In this document: positions 26,760 to 34,908 of the stretch, one piece after another
Numbering within the stretch: position 1 is the stretch's first letter
How the letters are laid out: each line of letters begins with the position of its first letter
Assembly: GCA_036257535.1 (NCBI GenBank)
Contig: DATAFJ010000105.1
Coordinates: forward strand, 1-60,014
Source of the DNA: DATAEE01 sp036257535
Lineage (GTDB): Bacteria > Acidobacteriota > Vicinamibacteria > Vicinamibacterales > 2-12-FULL-66-21
Length of the DNA stretch: 60,014 bases
Direction of reading: 5' to 3'
Made by a program: the position numbers and the translations under genes
Notes under the pieces: model-generated
Database searches by the model: none
Seen by the model: the letters and a program-made list of their open reading frames with translations, nothing else
What the model was told of the DNA's origin: nothing

Positions 26760-27413
26760 CTAGGGCTTCGGGTCGACGTACCCGGTCCACCTCCGGTCGG
26801 CATTCGTGCTCCGGCACAGGTGCTTGCCTGCCTCCTGCCGGCAGATCTGCCAGGCCCCGGTCTCGGTCTCGAAGATAGCCTCGCTTCCCCTCTCGTCGAG
26901 CATCACGAACAGCGAGCGCTCGTCCGGGCGGACGTAGGCCATCTCCTTCCGCCACCAGATGGACGAGACGCTATGGGCGAACGCGTCAATCTCGCTCTTC
27001 GAAAACAGGTCGACCAGCCCGTACGCACGAATGAGGTCGCCCTGCGGGGAGTAGAACGCGGCAACCTTGCCGTAGCCCATGTTGTGCCAGTTGTCGAGCG
27101 TAGCGAGGTAGCCGCGGTCGGTGACGAAGAAGTCGACGGGCGCCACCGGGTTCAGCAGGACCCGTTCGTTCGTCAGCGCGTACGACCGATCCGGACGGCG
27201 GCGGTAGAATTCCGCAGTCGCGTACGGGCCCTTCGCCACGCCGGCAAAACCGACCGTGTCCCCAACGCTCTTGCCGGGCGTCACCCTGACGAACGTGTCG
27301 CGCGACTTGCTGAAGACTTCCTTGACGGACGCTGCGGCCCACGAGTCCGCGAACGCAGCGCCGGCTGCAAGCAGCAGTGCCATCCCGCAGCAGGTCGATC
27401 GCACCGCTCGCAT
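26760..27413 (-). CDS. exported protein of unknown function
   Basis: Not recognised. About 217 residues with a signal peptide (MRAVRSTCCGMALLLAAGAAFA then DSWAAAS). The mature part is a mix of strands rich in aromatic residues (YLATLDNWHNMGYGKVAAFYS, SIWWRKEMAYVRPDERSLFV). The last 60 residues carry two cysteines (QICRQEAGKHLCRS) that could form a disulfide. The TTG at 27422 would overlap the upstream stop as TTGA and add three residues (MTDM). The ATG at 27413 is used here. It lies between the PQQ-propeller and permease genes of one operon. Confidence 0.6.
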   Translation of the reverse strand: MRAVRSTCCGMALLLAAGAAFADSWAAASVKEVFSKSRDTFVRVTPGKSVGDTVGFAGVAKGPYATAEFYRRRPDRSYALTNERVLLNPVAPVDFFVTDRGYLATLDNWHNMGYGKVAAFYSPQGDLIRAYGLVDLFSKSEIDAFAHSVSSIWWRKEMAYVRPDERSLFVMLDERGSEAIFETETGAWQICRQEAGKHLCRSTNADRRWTGYVDPKP

Positions 27414-27418
27414 GTCCG

Positions 27419-28660
27419 TCAACGTTCCAGATCGAATGCGACCATTTCCCTGATGTTTCGCGCGTACAACCGGTCGTCGGCGAACGACAGACCCGTGACC
27501 GAGGTCACGTCCGGCGTGAAGATGCGCATCCTGAAGGCTTCAGTGTAACCGGACGGCGACGCGCCGACGACGCGCAGTTCGCCGGAGGTTTGGCCGAGCA
27601 GGAAAAGATGTGAACCCATTCCGAGGAGCGATCCTTCTCCCGTCCGCTCGCGCCACCGCACTTCACCAGTCGCCGCATCGAGACACACCAGCTGGGGTCC
27701 GGCAAAACCGAAGAGATGTCCGTCGCGGAAGATCGTCGGGCCGTTGAAGGCTCGAAGGCGGGGCGACTGCCAGATCTCCGATGCGGACAGCGCGTCTCCC
27801 TTGCGCGCTATCTTGATCAGCTGTGAATGCTCCCAGAACGTCAGCAGGACGCGATCGCCGGGCAGCACGAGCGGACTGTTCGACACCTCGATGGCCGTTC
27901 CCGGACCGCTCACGCTCCACAACAGCCGCCCATCCTCCGGCGAGACGGCGAAGATTCGATCGCTGGAAGCCGTGAGGATCTGGCGAGTGCCGGCGATCGT
28001 CGCGGCGACCGCCGACGAATAGCTCGTGCTCTTCGTGTGAGGCGCGCTCCAGACGAGGCGGCCGGAGGCGCGGTCGAACGCCAGCAGCCCGCGGCCCGAC
28101 TCTCCTCCCGCCGGCAGGACCACGAGCCCGGCCTCGACGAGCGGGCTCGCGGCAAAGCCCCACCGCGGCATGGTTGCCCCGAGCGACGCGGCGAGATCGT
28201 GGCGCCACCGCTCTTTCCCCGTCTTCATGTCGAGCGCCACCAGTTGTCCGTGTGGACCTGCCGCGAAGACGTCGTCGCCAGCCAGGGTCGGCGTCGCAAT
28301 CGGACCGTCGTGCGATCCGCCGTGACCGCGATAGGTCGGGCCGACGCGCGCGCTCCAGATCTCTTTCCCGCTTGCAGCATCGAACGCCACGACGAAGTCG
28401 TCGCCGTCGCGCATCTCCATCGTGACGGCGCGTCCGTTCGCGATCGCGATCTCCGAATAGCCGCCAGCCGTCGTTCGGCGCCAGAGCTCCTTCGCGGTGC
28501 GCGGAGGCGACGCCGATGCCGCCGGCGACTCGCCGTTGCGGGTCGGACCCCAGAGACCCGGCCAGTTCTCCGCCGGACGTGCCTGCGGACGTCCACCGGC
28601 CGACAGCGCCAGCGCGATCGCGAGTGCCGCGATCACCCGGCTTCGGTGGTTGTAGGACAT
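27419..28660 (-). CDS. exported PQQ-like beta-propeller protein
   Basis: A 413-residue protein with a signal peptide (about 1-27) and repeated propeller blades of the PQQ_2 type. Each blade has the pattern G-x-x-x-W followed by a strand (AFDAASGKEIWSARVG, ALDMKTGKERWRHDL, AFDRASGRLVWSAP, AVSPEDGRLLWSVS, CLDAATGEVRWRER). The opening NWPGLWGPTRNGES is usual for this group. No calcium or PQQ ligands of a dehydrogenase are evident, so a scaffold role like that of BamB, or an inactive quinoprotein, is likelier than an oxidoreductase. First gene of a three-gene operon with a clear promoter six bases from its ATG. Confidence 0.85.
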   Translation of the reverse strand: MSYNHRSRVIAALAIALALSAGGRPQARPAENWPGLWGPTRNGESPAASASPPRTAKELWRRTTAGGYSEIAIANGRAVTMEMRDGDDFVVAFDAASGKEIWSARVGPTYRGHGGSHDGPIATPTLAGDDVFAAGPHGQLVALDMKTGKERWRHDLAASLGATMPRWGFAASPLVEAGLVVLPAGGESGRGLLAFDRASGRLVWSAPHTKSTSYSSAVAATIAGTRQILTASSDRIFAVSPEDGRLLWSVSGPGTAIEVSNSPLVLPGDRVLLTFWEHSQLIKIARKGDALSASEIWQSPRLRAFNGPTIFRDGHLFGFAGPQLVCLDAATGEVRWRERTGEGSLLGMGSHLFLLGQTSGELRVVGASPSGYTEAFRMRIFTPDVTSVTGLSFADDRLYARNIREMVAFDLER

Positions 28661-28666
28661 GCGATC

Positions 28667-28696
28667 AGGGTAGAGCTAGAGTTCCGGCGTGTTCAA
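28667..28696 (-). promoter_or_regulatory. sigma-70-type promoter giving a near-leaderless transcript
   Basis: On the minus strand TTGAAC (28691-28696) and TACCCT (28667-28672) are 18 bases apart. The -10 box ends six bases before the ATG at 28660, so transcription should start at or next to the start codon. No Shine-Dalgarno fits in the space. Confidence 0.55.
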
Positions 28697-28760
28697 GATC
28701 GTTGGGACGAATGCTGTGACGACTGCAACAAACTCCGTCGTCCTTCGTAAGTCACGTAAG

Positions 28761-29255
28761 ATGACGCCCATTTCCAGACCGTTGCTCGTTGTTCTGCTCT
28801 CCACGATGTCTGTCATTCCCGGACTCAGCCAAACGCGTGAGAGTGCGCCGGGTGATGTGCTGTTTCGCAAACTGGCGTCGCTCGACGGCGCACTGTTCGA
28901 CGCCTATAACACATGCGATCTCGAGAAGTTCGGATCGTTCTTCGCAGACGACGTCGAGTTCTATCACGACAAGACGGGCATGACGCGGGGGCGCCAGGCC
29001 CTCGTCGACGCCGTCAAGGCGAACATCTGCGGCAAGACGCGGCGCGATCTCGTCCCCGGCACGCTGGAAGTCCATCCGATGGACAACTTCGGCGCGGTGC
29101 AGATTGGATCGCACCGCTTCTGCGACGTGACGTCGAAGTCGTGCGACGGCTCAACGGGCGGCGTCGCGAAGTTCATCCACCTGTGGCACGAGGACAAGGG
29201 CGACTGGAAGATCACCCGCGTCATCAGCTACGACCACGCGCCGGCCGGGAAATAG
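28761..29255 (+). CDS. exported NTF2-like (DUF4440/SnoaL-fold) protein
   Basis: 164 residues. A signal peptide (about 1-25, ending GLSQ) precedes a small cone-shaped NTF2-like domain. Its pattern is LFDAYNTCDLEKFGSFFADDVEFYHDKTGMTRGRQALVDAVKANI, with later strands HPMDNFGAVQIGSHRF and FIHLWHEDKGDWKITRVISYDH. This matches DUF4440/SnoaL_3 proteins, which bind small molecules or act as simple isomerases, and no clear catalytic set is seen. The ATG at 28761 is preferred to upstream starts because it begins the signal peptide. It diverges from the PQQ operon. Confidence 0.82.
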   Translation: MTPISRPLLVVLLSTMSVIPGLSQTRESAPGDVLFRKLASLDGALFDAYNTCDLEKFGSFFADDVEFYHDKTGMTRGRQALVDAVKANICGKTRRDLVPGTLEVHPMDNFGAVQIGSHRFCDVTSKSCDGSTGGVAKFIHLWHEDKGDWKITRVISYDHAPAGK

Positions 29256-29275
29256 TCGGCTCACTGCGCGCCTAC

Positions 29276-29322
29276 CCTTGAGGGCGCGGTAGTCGGCTCT
29301 CGCCGACCACCTCGCCCTCAGG
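29276..29322. repeat. long imperfect intergenic hairpin
   Basis: An 11-base arm at 29276-29286 pairs with 29313-29322 with one bulged T. Inside it, GGT/ACC and GTCGGC/GCCGAC (29292-29297 with 29302-29307) continue the stem around a TCTC loop. It lies directly after the NTF2-like gene. It could act as a terminator without a U run, or be a small palindromic repeat unit. Confidence 0.65.
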
Positions 29323-29325
29323 CTT

Positions 29326-29589
29326 CAGCGCGAGGCGGGCTGCGGGTGGCGGGGACGTCGAAGCAAGCCGGATTGGCGTCAGCGCCAAAATTGCGCCGAG
29401 CGAGTCTTCCGCGGCGGTCTGCCGCAAAAGGGGCGTCCGGCGTCACGCGGGTGTAGGTGTCACCCGTTCAGAAAGCGGGGCTGTTGCTATAACCGGGACC
29501 GCCGCGTGGCGACAGGGTACCGAGCGGAGGTGCAATTTTCCGGCTTGCGGAGCGTGTCGGCCCCGCCACGCGCGGCCCGCCTCGCGCTG
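29326..29589. mobile_element. 264-bp MITE-like element with 31-bp terminal inverted repeats
   Basis: The ends 29326-29356 and 29559-29589 are inverted repeats matching at 28 of 31 positions and beginning CAGCGCGAGGCGGGC. Further inside, GCAAGCCGGA (29363-29372 and 29539-29548) and AAAATTGC (29387-29394 and 29532-29539) continue the symmetry, as does CGCGGCGGTC near the middle. The whole stretch can fold into one long broken hairpin. It has no open gene. Together with the hairpin before it, it fills the only gene-free stretch over 300 bases. No target-site duplication was identified. Confidence 0.6.
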
Positions 29590-29591
29590 TT

Positions 29592-29978
29592 CTACTTCTT
29601 CTGCACGATCTGAATCAGATTCCCGCACGTGTCGTCGAAGGTCGCGATGATCGCCGGGCCGGCCTCGGTCGGCTTGCTCCTGAACTGCACGCCGAGGCCT
29701 TCCAGCCGTGCGTGCTCGTTATTGATGTCGTCGACCGCGAAGGTCATCGCCGGTATTCCAGCCTCGTACAACGCGGACTGATAGACCCTGGCGGGTGGAA
29801 AGCCCATCGGCTCGAGCAGCAGCTCGACATCGTCGTGCCCCTCGGGCGAGACGACGGTGAGCCAGCTCGCTTCGCCGAGCGCAATGTCCGTTTTCTTCAC
29901 GAAGCCGAGGACCTCCGTGTAGAACTTCAGAGCCTTGCTCTGGTCTTTTACGAGCACGCTCGTGAGCGTGATCTTCAT
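29592..29978 (-). CDS. VOC/glyoxalase family protein
   Basis: 128 residues with the paired beta-alpha-beta-beta-beta units of the vicinal oxygen chelate fold. The first unit is LTSVLVKDQSKALKFYTEVLGF with WLTVVSPEG and VELLLEPMG. The second is MTFAVDDINNEHARLEGLGV with ATFDDTCGNLIQIVQ. The usual first metal His is not seen at the start of strand one (S7/V8 instead), but E56 and the C-terminal region fit other ligands. It may be a binding or resistance-type VOC protein rather than a true glyoxalase. The ATG at 29978 overlaps the stop of the upstream DUF4199 gene (ATGA). Confidence 0.85.
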   Translation of the reverse strand: MKITLTSVLVKDQSKALKFYTEVLGFVKKTDIALGEASWLTVVSPEGHDDVELLLEPMGFPPARVYQSALYEAGIPAMTFAVDDINNEHARLEGLGVQFRSKPTEAGPAIIATFDDTCGNLIQIVQKK

Positions 29979-30517
29979 CTGGGCTCTCCTGACTGGACCG
30001 GGCGATGCCCCGGACGCCGGCTGAGGATTGCGGCCGAGACGATCGTCGCAGCGAGACCGACGGGAAAGGACATCCCAAAGGTCAGCGCCGCGTTCGTCGC
30101 GGGGTTGTCGTAGAGCTGTTTGAACTGCTGGGCCTGCCTGGCCGTCTCGACGATCTGCTGATCGGTACTGCCGGCCGACCGCGCCCGTTCGACCATGCAG
30201 GCAGCGAACTTCTCGCCGAAGTCGGGGACGAAGCCGAAGTACATCACCTGGAACGCGACGACCAGGCAGATGCACGAGATCAACGTAATCAGCACGCCGA
30301 CGCCGAAGCCCCGGGCGAACGTGATTCCGCCGCCGGTTGTTTCGCGGTACGAGCGGATACCGAAGAACACCAGCAGTGCGGAGAGCACGATCGAGGTGTA
30401 GCCGAGGACGTCCGCCGGTTCATGACGGATCGACCTGATGAAGGGAACCGTCGCCGCCATGAGCGCCACGGATACTACGCCCGAAAGGAACCCGAAGCGC
30501 AAGATCGTCTTGTTCAT
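29975..30517 (-). CDS. DUF4199 membrane protein
   Basis: 180 residues with four hydrophobic helices at about 8-28, 40-58, 70-95 and 145-167. The layout and the motif ITFARGFGVGVLITLISCICLVVAFQVMYF (split here only for description) fit the DUF4199 family, whose function is unknown. A hydrophilic stretch between helices three and four (about 96-140) is rich in Arg and Gln. It forms a pair with the VOC gene downstream. Confidence 0.75.
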   Translation of the reverse strand: MNKTILRFGFLSGVVSVALMAATVPFIRSIRHEPADVLGYTSIVLSALLVFFGIRSYRETTGGGITFARGFGVGVLITLISCICLVVAFQVMYFGFVPDFGEKFAACMVERARSAGSTDQQIVETARQAQQFKQLYDNPATNAALTFGMSFPVGLAATIVSAAILSRRPGHRPVQSGEPR

Positions 30518-30608
30518 GCACGCAGCCTAACCGCGGACACACGACCGGTCGTCATCCTTTCGGATGATTTCGGGGGTGTCGCGCGTGAAATCATGCTTTC
30601 GGAGGAGG

Positions 30609-31088
30609 TCAGGGAATCAGCCGGGAGGCCTTGCCGATCTGCACGGCCTGCGTTCGGCGCTTCGCGCCGAGCTTGTCGAAGAGCCGGCTCGAATGCGTTT
30701 TCACCGTGTTTTCGCTGACGTAGAGCCTGTCCGCGATCTCGCGGTTGCTGAGTCCCTCTGCAATGAGCCCGAGGATCTCGAGCTCGCGCGGAGTAATGCC
30801 GAGCTCGCTGACACGGGTCCTGTCCGGCTCGAACGAGCCGTCGGTCGTGACCGGAGGCGCGGGCTCTACTCTCTTTTTCTGCCTCAGCGTCAGACCGAGC
30901 GAGATCCCGAGCCCCGCGAACAGCACGGCGACGATCCCCGCATAGACCTCGAACGAGTGCTCGATGACGAGAAATCGATACTCGGTGAGCTTGAGAACGG
31001 TGATGAGCAGACCGCTGGCGACGCCGTAGACGAGGACGTCGCGCCACGCACGCCGCCGGCGGTCAGCCGGGCCGGTCGGAGCATTCAC
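30609..31088 (-). CDS. membrane-anchored LuxR-type transcriptional regulator
   Basis: 159 residues from the GTG at 31088. Two membrane helices lie at about 18-36 and 47-66. After a linker comes a complete LuxR/GerE helix-turn-helix (about 95-155). It contains GITPRELEILGLIAEGLSNR, EIADRLYVSENTVKTHSSRL and FDKLGAKRRTQAVQIG. There is no receiver or sensor domain, so the membrane part itself may sense the signal or hold the DNA-binding domain at the membrane. The GTG is preferred to an upstream start because that would run into the stop region of the next gene. Targets unknown; neighbours are DUF4199 and serine hydrolase genes. Confidence 0.85.
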   Translation of the reverse strand: MNAPTGPADRRRRAWRDVLVYGVASGLLITVLKLTEYRFLVIEHSFEVYAGIVAVLFAGLGISLGLTLRQKKRVEPAPPVTTDGSFEPDRTRVSELGITPRELEILGLIAEGLSNREIADRLYVSENTVKTHSSRLFDKLGAKRRTQAVQIGKASRLIP

Positions 31089-31092
31089 GTCG

Positions 31093-33108
31093 TCAGCGCG
31101 ACGATACCGCCGCTCGCTCGAACCAGTACTTCTGCTGCGCGGTCTCGAAAAGGAGGGCCGGCCGGCCCTCGTTTTCCTGGGGCCAGAACGCGAAGCCGGC
31201 AAACGGCGGCGCGGTCAGGATGATCTTGCGCGCGCCCGACTTGTCCTTGTGCTCGCCGACCGGCGCCTTCCATTCGCCGGCATCGAGCACGAAGCCTTCT
31301 CCATCGCGCCGGATCGCAATGGGCCCGAGACGCGGATTCCGCCACTCCCCGACGAGCGGCTGGACGAAGGCCGGGTCGGCCGTCATCGTGATCTCCTCGA
31401 GCTGCTTCGCGATCGCGACGCCGAGCTGTTTCACGCTGAAGGCGAGATTCGTCTGCGCCTCTTCGTTGGCGTCGAGGAGCAGCTCGACCAGCCGGCGGCG
31501 CACCGCGCCCGCGTAGGAATTGGAGGCTGCCGCGTTGGTGAGAAGCACCAGCCCGATGTTGTGCTCGGGGAAGAACGTCGCGTCGGCGGTGAAGCCGAAC
31601 GTGTTGCCGCCGTGGCCGATGCTCAGGAGCCCGCGGGACTCGTCGATGAAGAGGGCGAGCCCGTAGGACTGCTTCGCGCTGATTTTGACGCGCGGCTTGC
31701 GCCGCTCGACGATGTTTGCTTCGCTGACGAGCTGCTTGCCGTCCAGGCTCCCTTTTCCGAGCTCGAGCAGCAGCCACCTCGAGATGTCGCGGACGTTCGA
31801 CCAGGCGCCGCCGGCCGGCATGACCGAGTCGACTCCCCGTTCGATCTCGGTCGCGATCGGCTCGGCGTCGAACTTCAAGGTGCGGCCATGCGGCCGCGCG
31901 TGCTCGCGCGTTCGCGCGACGTCGATGTCGAGTGCCGTTGCGGCCATGCCGACACGACCGAGCACTTCTGCCTTCATCGCGTCGACGTACGCGCGGCGCA
32001 GATCCTTCGTGTGCGTCGCCGTCATGGCCGCAACGTAGCCACCCGAGGCCACCATCAGATTGCTGTACTGAAACGTCTCACCGAAGCCGGTCGTCGGCTT
32101 CATGGCGCGCAGGAGCTCGATTCGCGAGTCGGGCGTCGACTTGTCCCACTCGAAGATGAACTCCATGTCCCACCGCGGGAGTCCGGTGCAGGCGCACACC
32201 GTGTGCGCCATCGTCACCTTCTTCGTCGCGTCAGGGTCGCCGAGCGCGAACGACGGCATCAGCGTCGTGACGGGTGTGTCCCAGGCGAAGGTCTTTCGAT
32301 CGACGAGGCTCGCCATCATCAGCGACGTCAGCGGCTTCGTCATCGAGCCGATCATGAACAGCGTCTCGGGCGTCACCGGTTCGGTCTTCCCCAGCTCGCG
32401 AACGCCGAGACCGCGCTCGAGCACGATCTTGCCGTCCTGCACGACGGCCAGCGCGACGCCGGGAATCTTCGTCAGCTTGCGAGCTTCCTCGGCAAACGCG
32501 ATCAGCTTGTCGGCGCGTGCCGCGTCAAGCTGGTGAGCGCGGCGTCCGGACAGATTCTCCTCGGCGCGTCCGGCGACTTCGAGGCTGCCGATGGCTGTGT
32601 TGAGCTGTGCGCCCCGGCGTTGCGCAGCCGCCGCGGCGCCGTCAACCAGCGTGACGTAGTACGTGCTGCCCTTCCGCCGGGCCGCGCCGCCGACGACCCG
32701 CCGCTCCTCGGCGCCGGTCTCGTACGAGATTTGCGCGATCTCGTCCCATCCATCGGTCGGCGGCGGCTTCGTCGTCAGGCGCACGGCGCGCGCGAAGTCC
32801 GGCTTCCACCGTTTCCACGCCTGCGCGATCGCTTCCTCGGCGCTCGGCGCCGACAGCTCCACGAATGCGGCGGAGAGCTCCCGCTGAGGCTCTTCGATGA
32901 CGATGAGCGCTCCCGTGCGCGCGAGGCGCCAGCCTTTACTGACCGTGAACGTCGCGCCCGAATCGGTCGTCACCTTCGTGTCTTCGGCGAGCTCCTTGAA
33001 CTCGAGCGCCGGCTGCGGAACCGGGCCCGGTGCCGGTTGAGTCTGACGGGCAACCGCGCCCTGAGCGCTGAGAAGGGCGATCCAGACGACGGAAATGAGT
33101 AGCTTCAT
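31093..33108 (-). CDS. exported serine hydrolase of the beta-lactamase/penicillin-binding family
   Basis: 671 residues starting at the ATG at 33108, which begins a signal peptide (MKLLISVVWIALLSAQGAVA). Residues about 40-180 are an extra beta-rich domain. The class C beta-lactamase-like domain follows, with the catalytic SMTK (S-x-x-K) at about 258, the YSN triad (FQYSNLMVASGG) at about 347 and a C-terminal HGGNTFGF in place of K-T/S-G. A final domain (about 570-670) is lipocalin-like. Family members are D-aminopeptidases, esterases or PBP4*-like hydrolases in the periplasm. The exact substrate is unclear. Confidence 0.87.
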   Translation of the reverse strand: MKLLISVVWIALLSAQGAVARQTQPAPGPVPQPALEFKELAEDTKVTTDSGATFTVSKGWRLARTGALIVIEEPQRELSAAFVELSAPSAEEAIAQAWKRWKPDFARAVRLTTKPPPTDGWDEIAQISYETGAEERRVVGGAARRKGSTYYVTLVDGAAAAAQRRGAQLNTAIGSLEVAGRAEENLSGRRAHQLDAARADKLIAFAEEARKLTKIPGVALAVVQDGKIVLERGLGVRELGKTEPVTPETLFMIGSMTKPLTSLMMASLVDRKTFAWDTPVTTLMPSFALGDPDATKKVTMAHTVCACTGLPRWDMEFIFEWDKSTPDSRIELLRAMKPTTGFGETFQYSNLMVASGGYVAAMTATHTKDLRRAYVDAMKAEVLGRVGMAATALDIDVARTREHARPHGRTLKFDAEPIATEIERGVDSVMPAGGAWSNVRDISRWLLLELGKGSLDGKQLVSEANIVERRKPRVKISAKQSYGLALFIDESRGLLSIGHGGNTFGFTADATFFPEHNIGLVLLTNAAASNSYAGAVRRRLVELLLDANEEAQTNLAFSVKQLGVAIAKQLEEITMTADPAFVQPLVGEWRNPRLGPIAIRRDGEGFVLDAGEWKAPVGEHKDKSGARKIILTAPPFAGFAFWPQENEGRPALLFETAQQKYWFERAAVSSR

Positions 33109-33185
33109 GGCGTGCTTCTTCCTATCGATGTCTGCGACGAGCGGCAACGCGTATGGTAGCAGCGGTGCGCGCTCCCTGTTAACGA

Positions 33186-34067
33186 TTACGCGCGCCCCCG
33201 CAGGCGCCGCAGGCGCTCCATGGGACGTTTCAGGGATCGGCCGCGGCGGCGCATCTCCGACCACAAGTCGTCGACCGCCTCGACGCGGCGCGCCATTGTC
33301 CGCAGCGTGAACGTGCGGGGACCGACTTCGCCGCGCTCGACTTCCTGCCACGTACACGGCGCCGACACGGGCGCGCCGGACTTCGCGCGCACGGCGTATG
33401 GTGCCGCGAACGTCGCGCTATAGCCGTTGCGGCCCGTGTCGACGTAGATGCGTCCTGCCCGGTCCGCCTTGCTGAACTCCTGCGTGAGCGTGTCGGGGTG
33501 ATGTGCGACGAGCACGGCGCCCACGCCATGCGCGAACCGTTCGACCTCGTCGAACCGGGACTTGGCATCGAGAGGAGCGACGATGTGAAAGCCTTTCGAG
33601 CCGGTCGTCTTGATCCAGCTCGAAAGACCGAGCTCTTCGAGCAGATCGCGAAGTGCCAGCGCCGCCGCACGAAGAACGTCCGGCTCGTCGTCTCGCGAGG
33701 GATCCAGGTCGAAGACGCAGATGTCGGGGTGGTACGTTTTGGGCGCGCGAGAGGTCCAGACGTGCGGCGTGATGCAGTTCTGGTTGACGATCCAGAGAAG
33801 CGACTTCGTGTCGGTCACGATTGGATGATGGACCACGCCATCCTTCTTCGGCACTTCGACGCGCTTCAGCCATGGCGGGAAGCCCTTCGAGACATCCTTG
33901 TGGAAGAAGCCTTTCTGACCGATGCCGTTCGGATAGCGCTCCATCGTGATCGGGCGCGCACGGATGTGCGGCACCATGCGCGGGGCGATCGCCTCGTAGT
34001 ACGACGCCAGCTCACCCTTGGTGATGCCGGCATCCGGGAAGAGCACCTTCTCGGGGTGGGTGATCAC
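33186..34067 (-). CDS. ligD: LigD-type DNA polymerase/primase domain protein (NHEJ)
   Basis: 293 residues corresponding to the polymerase domain of LigD, which fills and primes ends in bacterial non-homologous end joining. Seen are ITHPEKVLFPDAGITKGELA, RPITMERYPNGI, FDLDPSRDD with the metal Asps at about 132-134, SSWIKTTGSKGFHI and the C-terminal YSATFAAPYAVRAKSGAPVS. The length equals an isolated polymerase domain. The GTG at 34067 is chosen because it overlaps the upstream ligase stop as GTGA and begins exactly at the domain. No Ku gene lies within the window. Confidence 0.9.
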   Translation of the reverse strand: MITHPEKVLFPDAGITKGELASYYEAIAPRMVPHIRARPITMERYPNGIGQKGFFHKDVSKGFPPWLKRVEVPKKDGVVHHPIVTDTKSLLWIVNQNCITPHVWTSRAPKTYHPDICVFDLDPSRDDEPDVLRAAALALRDLLEELGLSSWIKTTGSKGFHIVAPLDAKSRFDEVERFAHGVGAVLVAHHPDTLTQEFSKADRAGRIYVDTGRNGYSATFAAPYAVRAKSGAPVSAPCTWQEVERGEVGPRTFTLRTMARRVEAVDDLWSEMRRRGRSLKRPMERLRRLRGRA

Positions 34068-34894
34068 GGCCGGACGCGCAACAGCCGCGGGTGACGAAGC
34101 TTCCCGTGCACCGTCCATTCGATGAACGCCACCTCGACGACGATTTCCGGCCTGACCCAGTGCGCGCGGAGCCGCGGCAGGCCGACGGCGTTCGTGAACG
34201 GCGGGACCGGGACCTCGGTTGCGTCCAGCCGCGCTCGCAGGTCGAGCAGCAGCTTCGTGTCGAATCCGGTCCCGACCTTTCCGGCAAAGACGAAGTCGCC
34301 GCTGACGTCATGGCCGACGAGCAGCGCACCGAGACCGACGCGGCTGCCCTGCGGATCCGTGAAGCCGCCGACGACGAAATTCTGCCTGACTTCGCACTTC
34401 ATTTTCAGCCAGTGCGGCGACCGCCGATGCTCGTACGTCGAGTCCCGCCGCTTTGCGATCACGCCTTCCCAGCCCTCGGCGGACGCGCGCTCCCACGGCT
34501 GGGGATCGTTCATCGCCGCGACGCGCCGCAGCGGAGGACGCAGTGGAAGGCCGCTCAGCAGCGCCCGCCGCTCGTCGAGCGGCAGAGCCCTCACGTCGCG
34601 GCCGTCGAGCCACATCACGTCGAATACGTGGTACGCCACTTTCGCGGATCCCCACGTGACTTCACCGTCGAGGATCGCATCGCTGACTGTCAGCTTCGCG
34701 ATCGCCTCGGCGATGGACGGAAGCTGCTGCGGCAGGCGGTTGCGCGAGAACAGCTGGACGTCGGCGCCCCGCTTGAATGCGATGAGACGAATGCCGTCGA
34801 ACTTGCGCTCGAAGACCCATTCCGGTCCCGTGAACCGCTCCTGTGTGAGGGTTGCCGCCATTGGCTCGAGCCAGTCGGGGAAGGTAGTCGTCAC
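34064..34894 (-). CDS. ligD: ATP-dependent DNA ligase (LigD ligase domain)
   Basis: 276 residues. The nucleotidyltransferase domain has motif I in ERKFDGIRLIAFKRG, where the Lys of KFDGIR (about residue 30) takes the AMP. Later come LDGEVTW, VFDVMWLDGRDV, WEGVIAKRRDS and the OB-fold domain (FVVGGFTDPQGS, VGTGFDTKLLLDL, VAFIEWTVHGKLRHP). It is the ligase part of the NHEJ enzyme, encoded as a gene separate from the polymerase. The 3-prime phosphoesterase domain of full LigD is absent. The start is GTG. It diverges from the PqiA-like gene across 14 bases. Confidence 0.9.
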   Translation of the reverse strand: MTTTFPDWLEPMAATLTQERFTGPEWVFERKFDGIRLIAFKRGADVQLFSRNRLPQQLPSIAEAIAKLTVSDAILDGEVTWGSAKVAYHVFDVMWLDGRDVRALPLDERRALLSGLPLRPPLRRVAAMNDPQPWERASAEGWEGVIAKRRDSTYEHRRSPHWLKMKCEVRQNFVVGGFTDPQGSRVGLGALLVGHDVSGDFVFAGKVGTGFDTKLLLDLRARLDATEVPVPPFTNAVGLPRLRAHWVRPEIVVEVAFIEWTVHGKLRHPRLLRVRP

Positions 34895-34908
34895 GTGGGC
34901 GCCGTGTC

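Noticed and set aside
29979..30275. N-terminal extension of the VOC protein
   Set aside because: It lies over the DUF4199 gene in another frame. The VOC fold begins at the ATG at 29978.
33109..33357. N-terminal extension of the serine hydrolase
   Set aside because: It overlaps the end of the LigD polymerase gene; the signal peptide starts at 33108.
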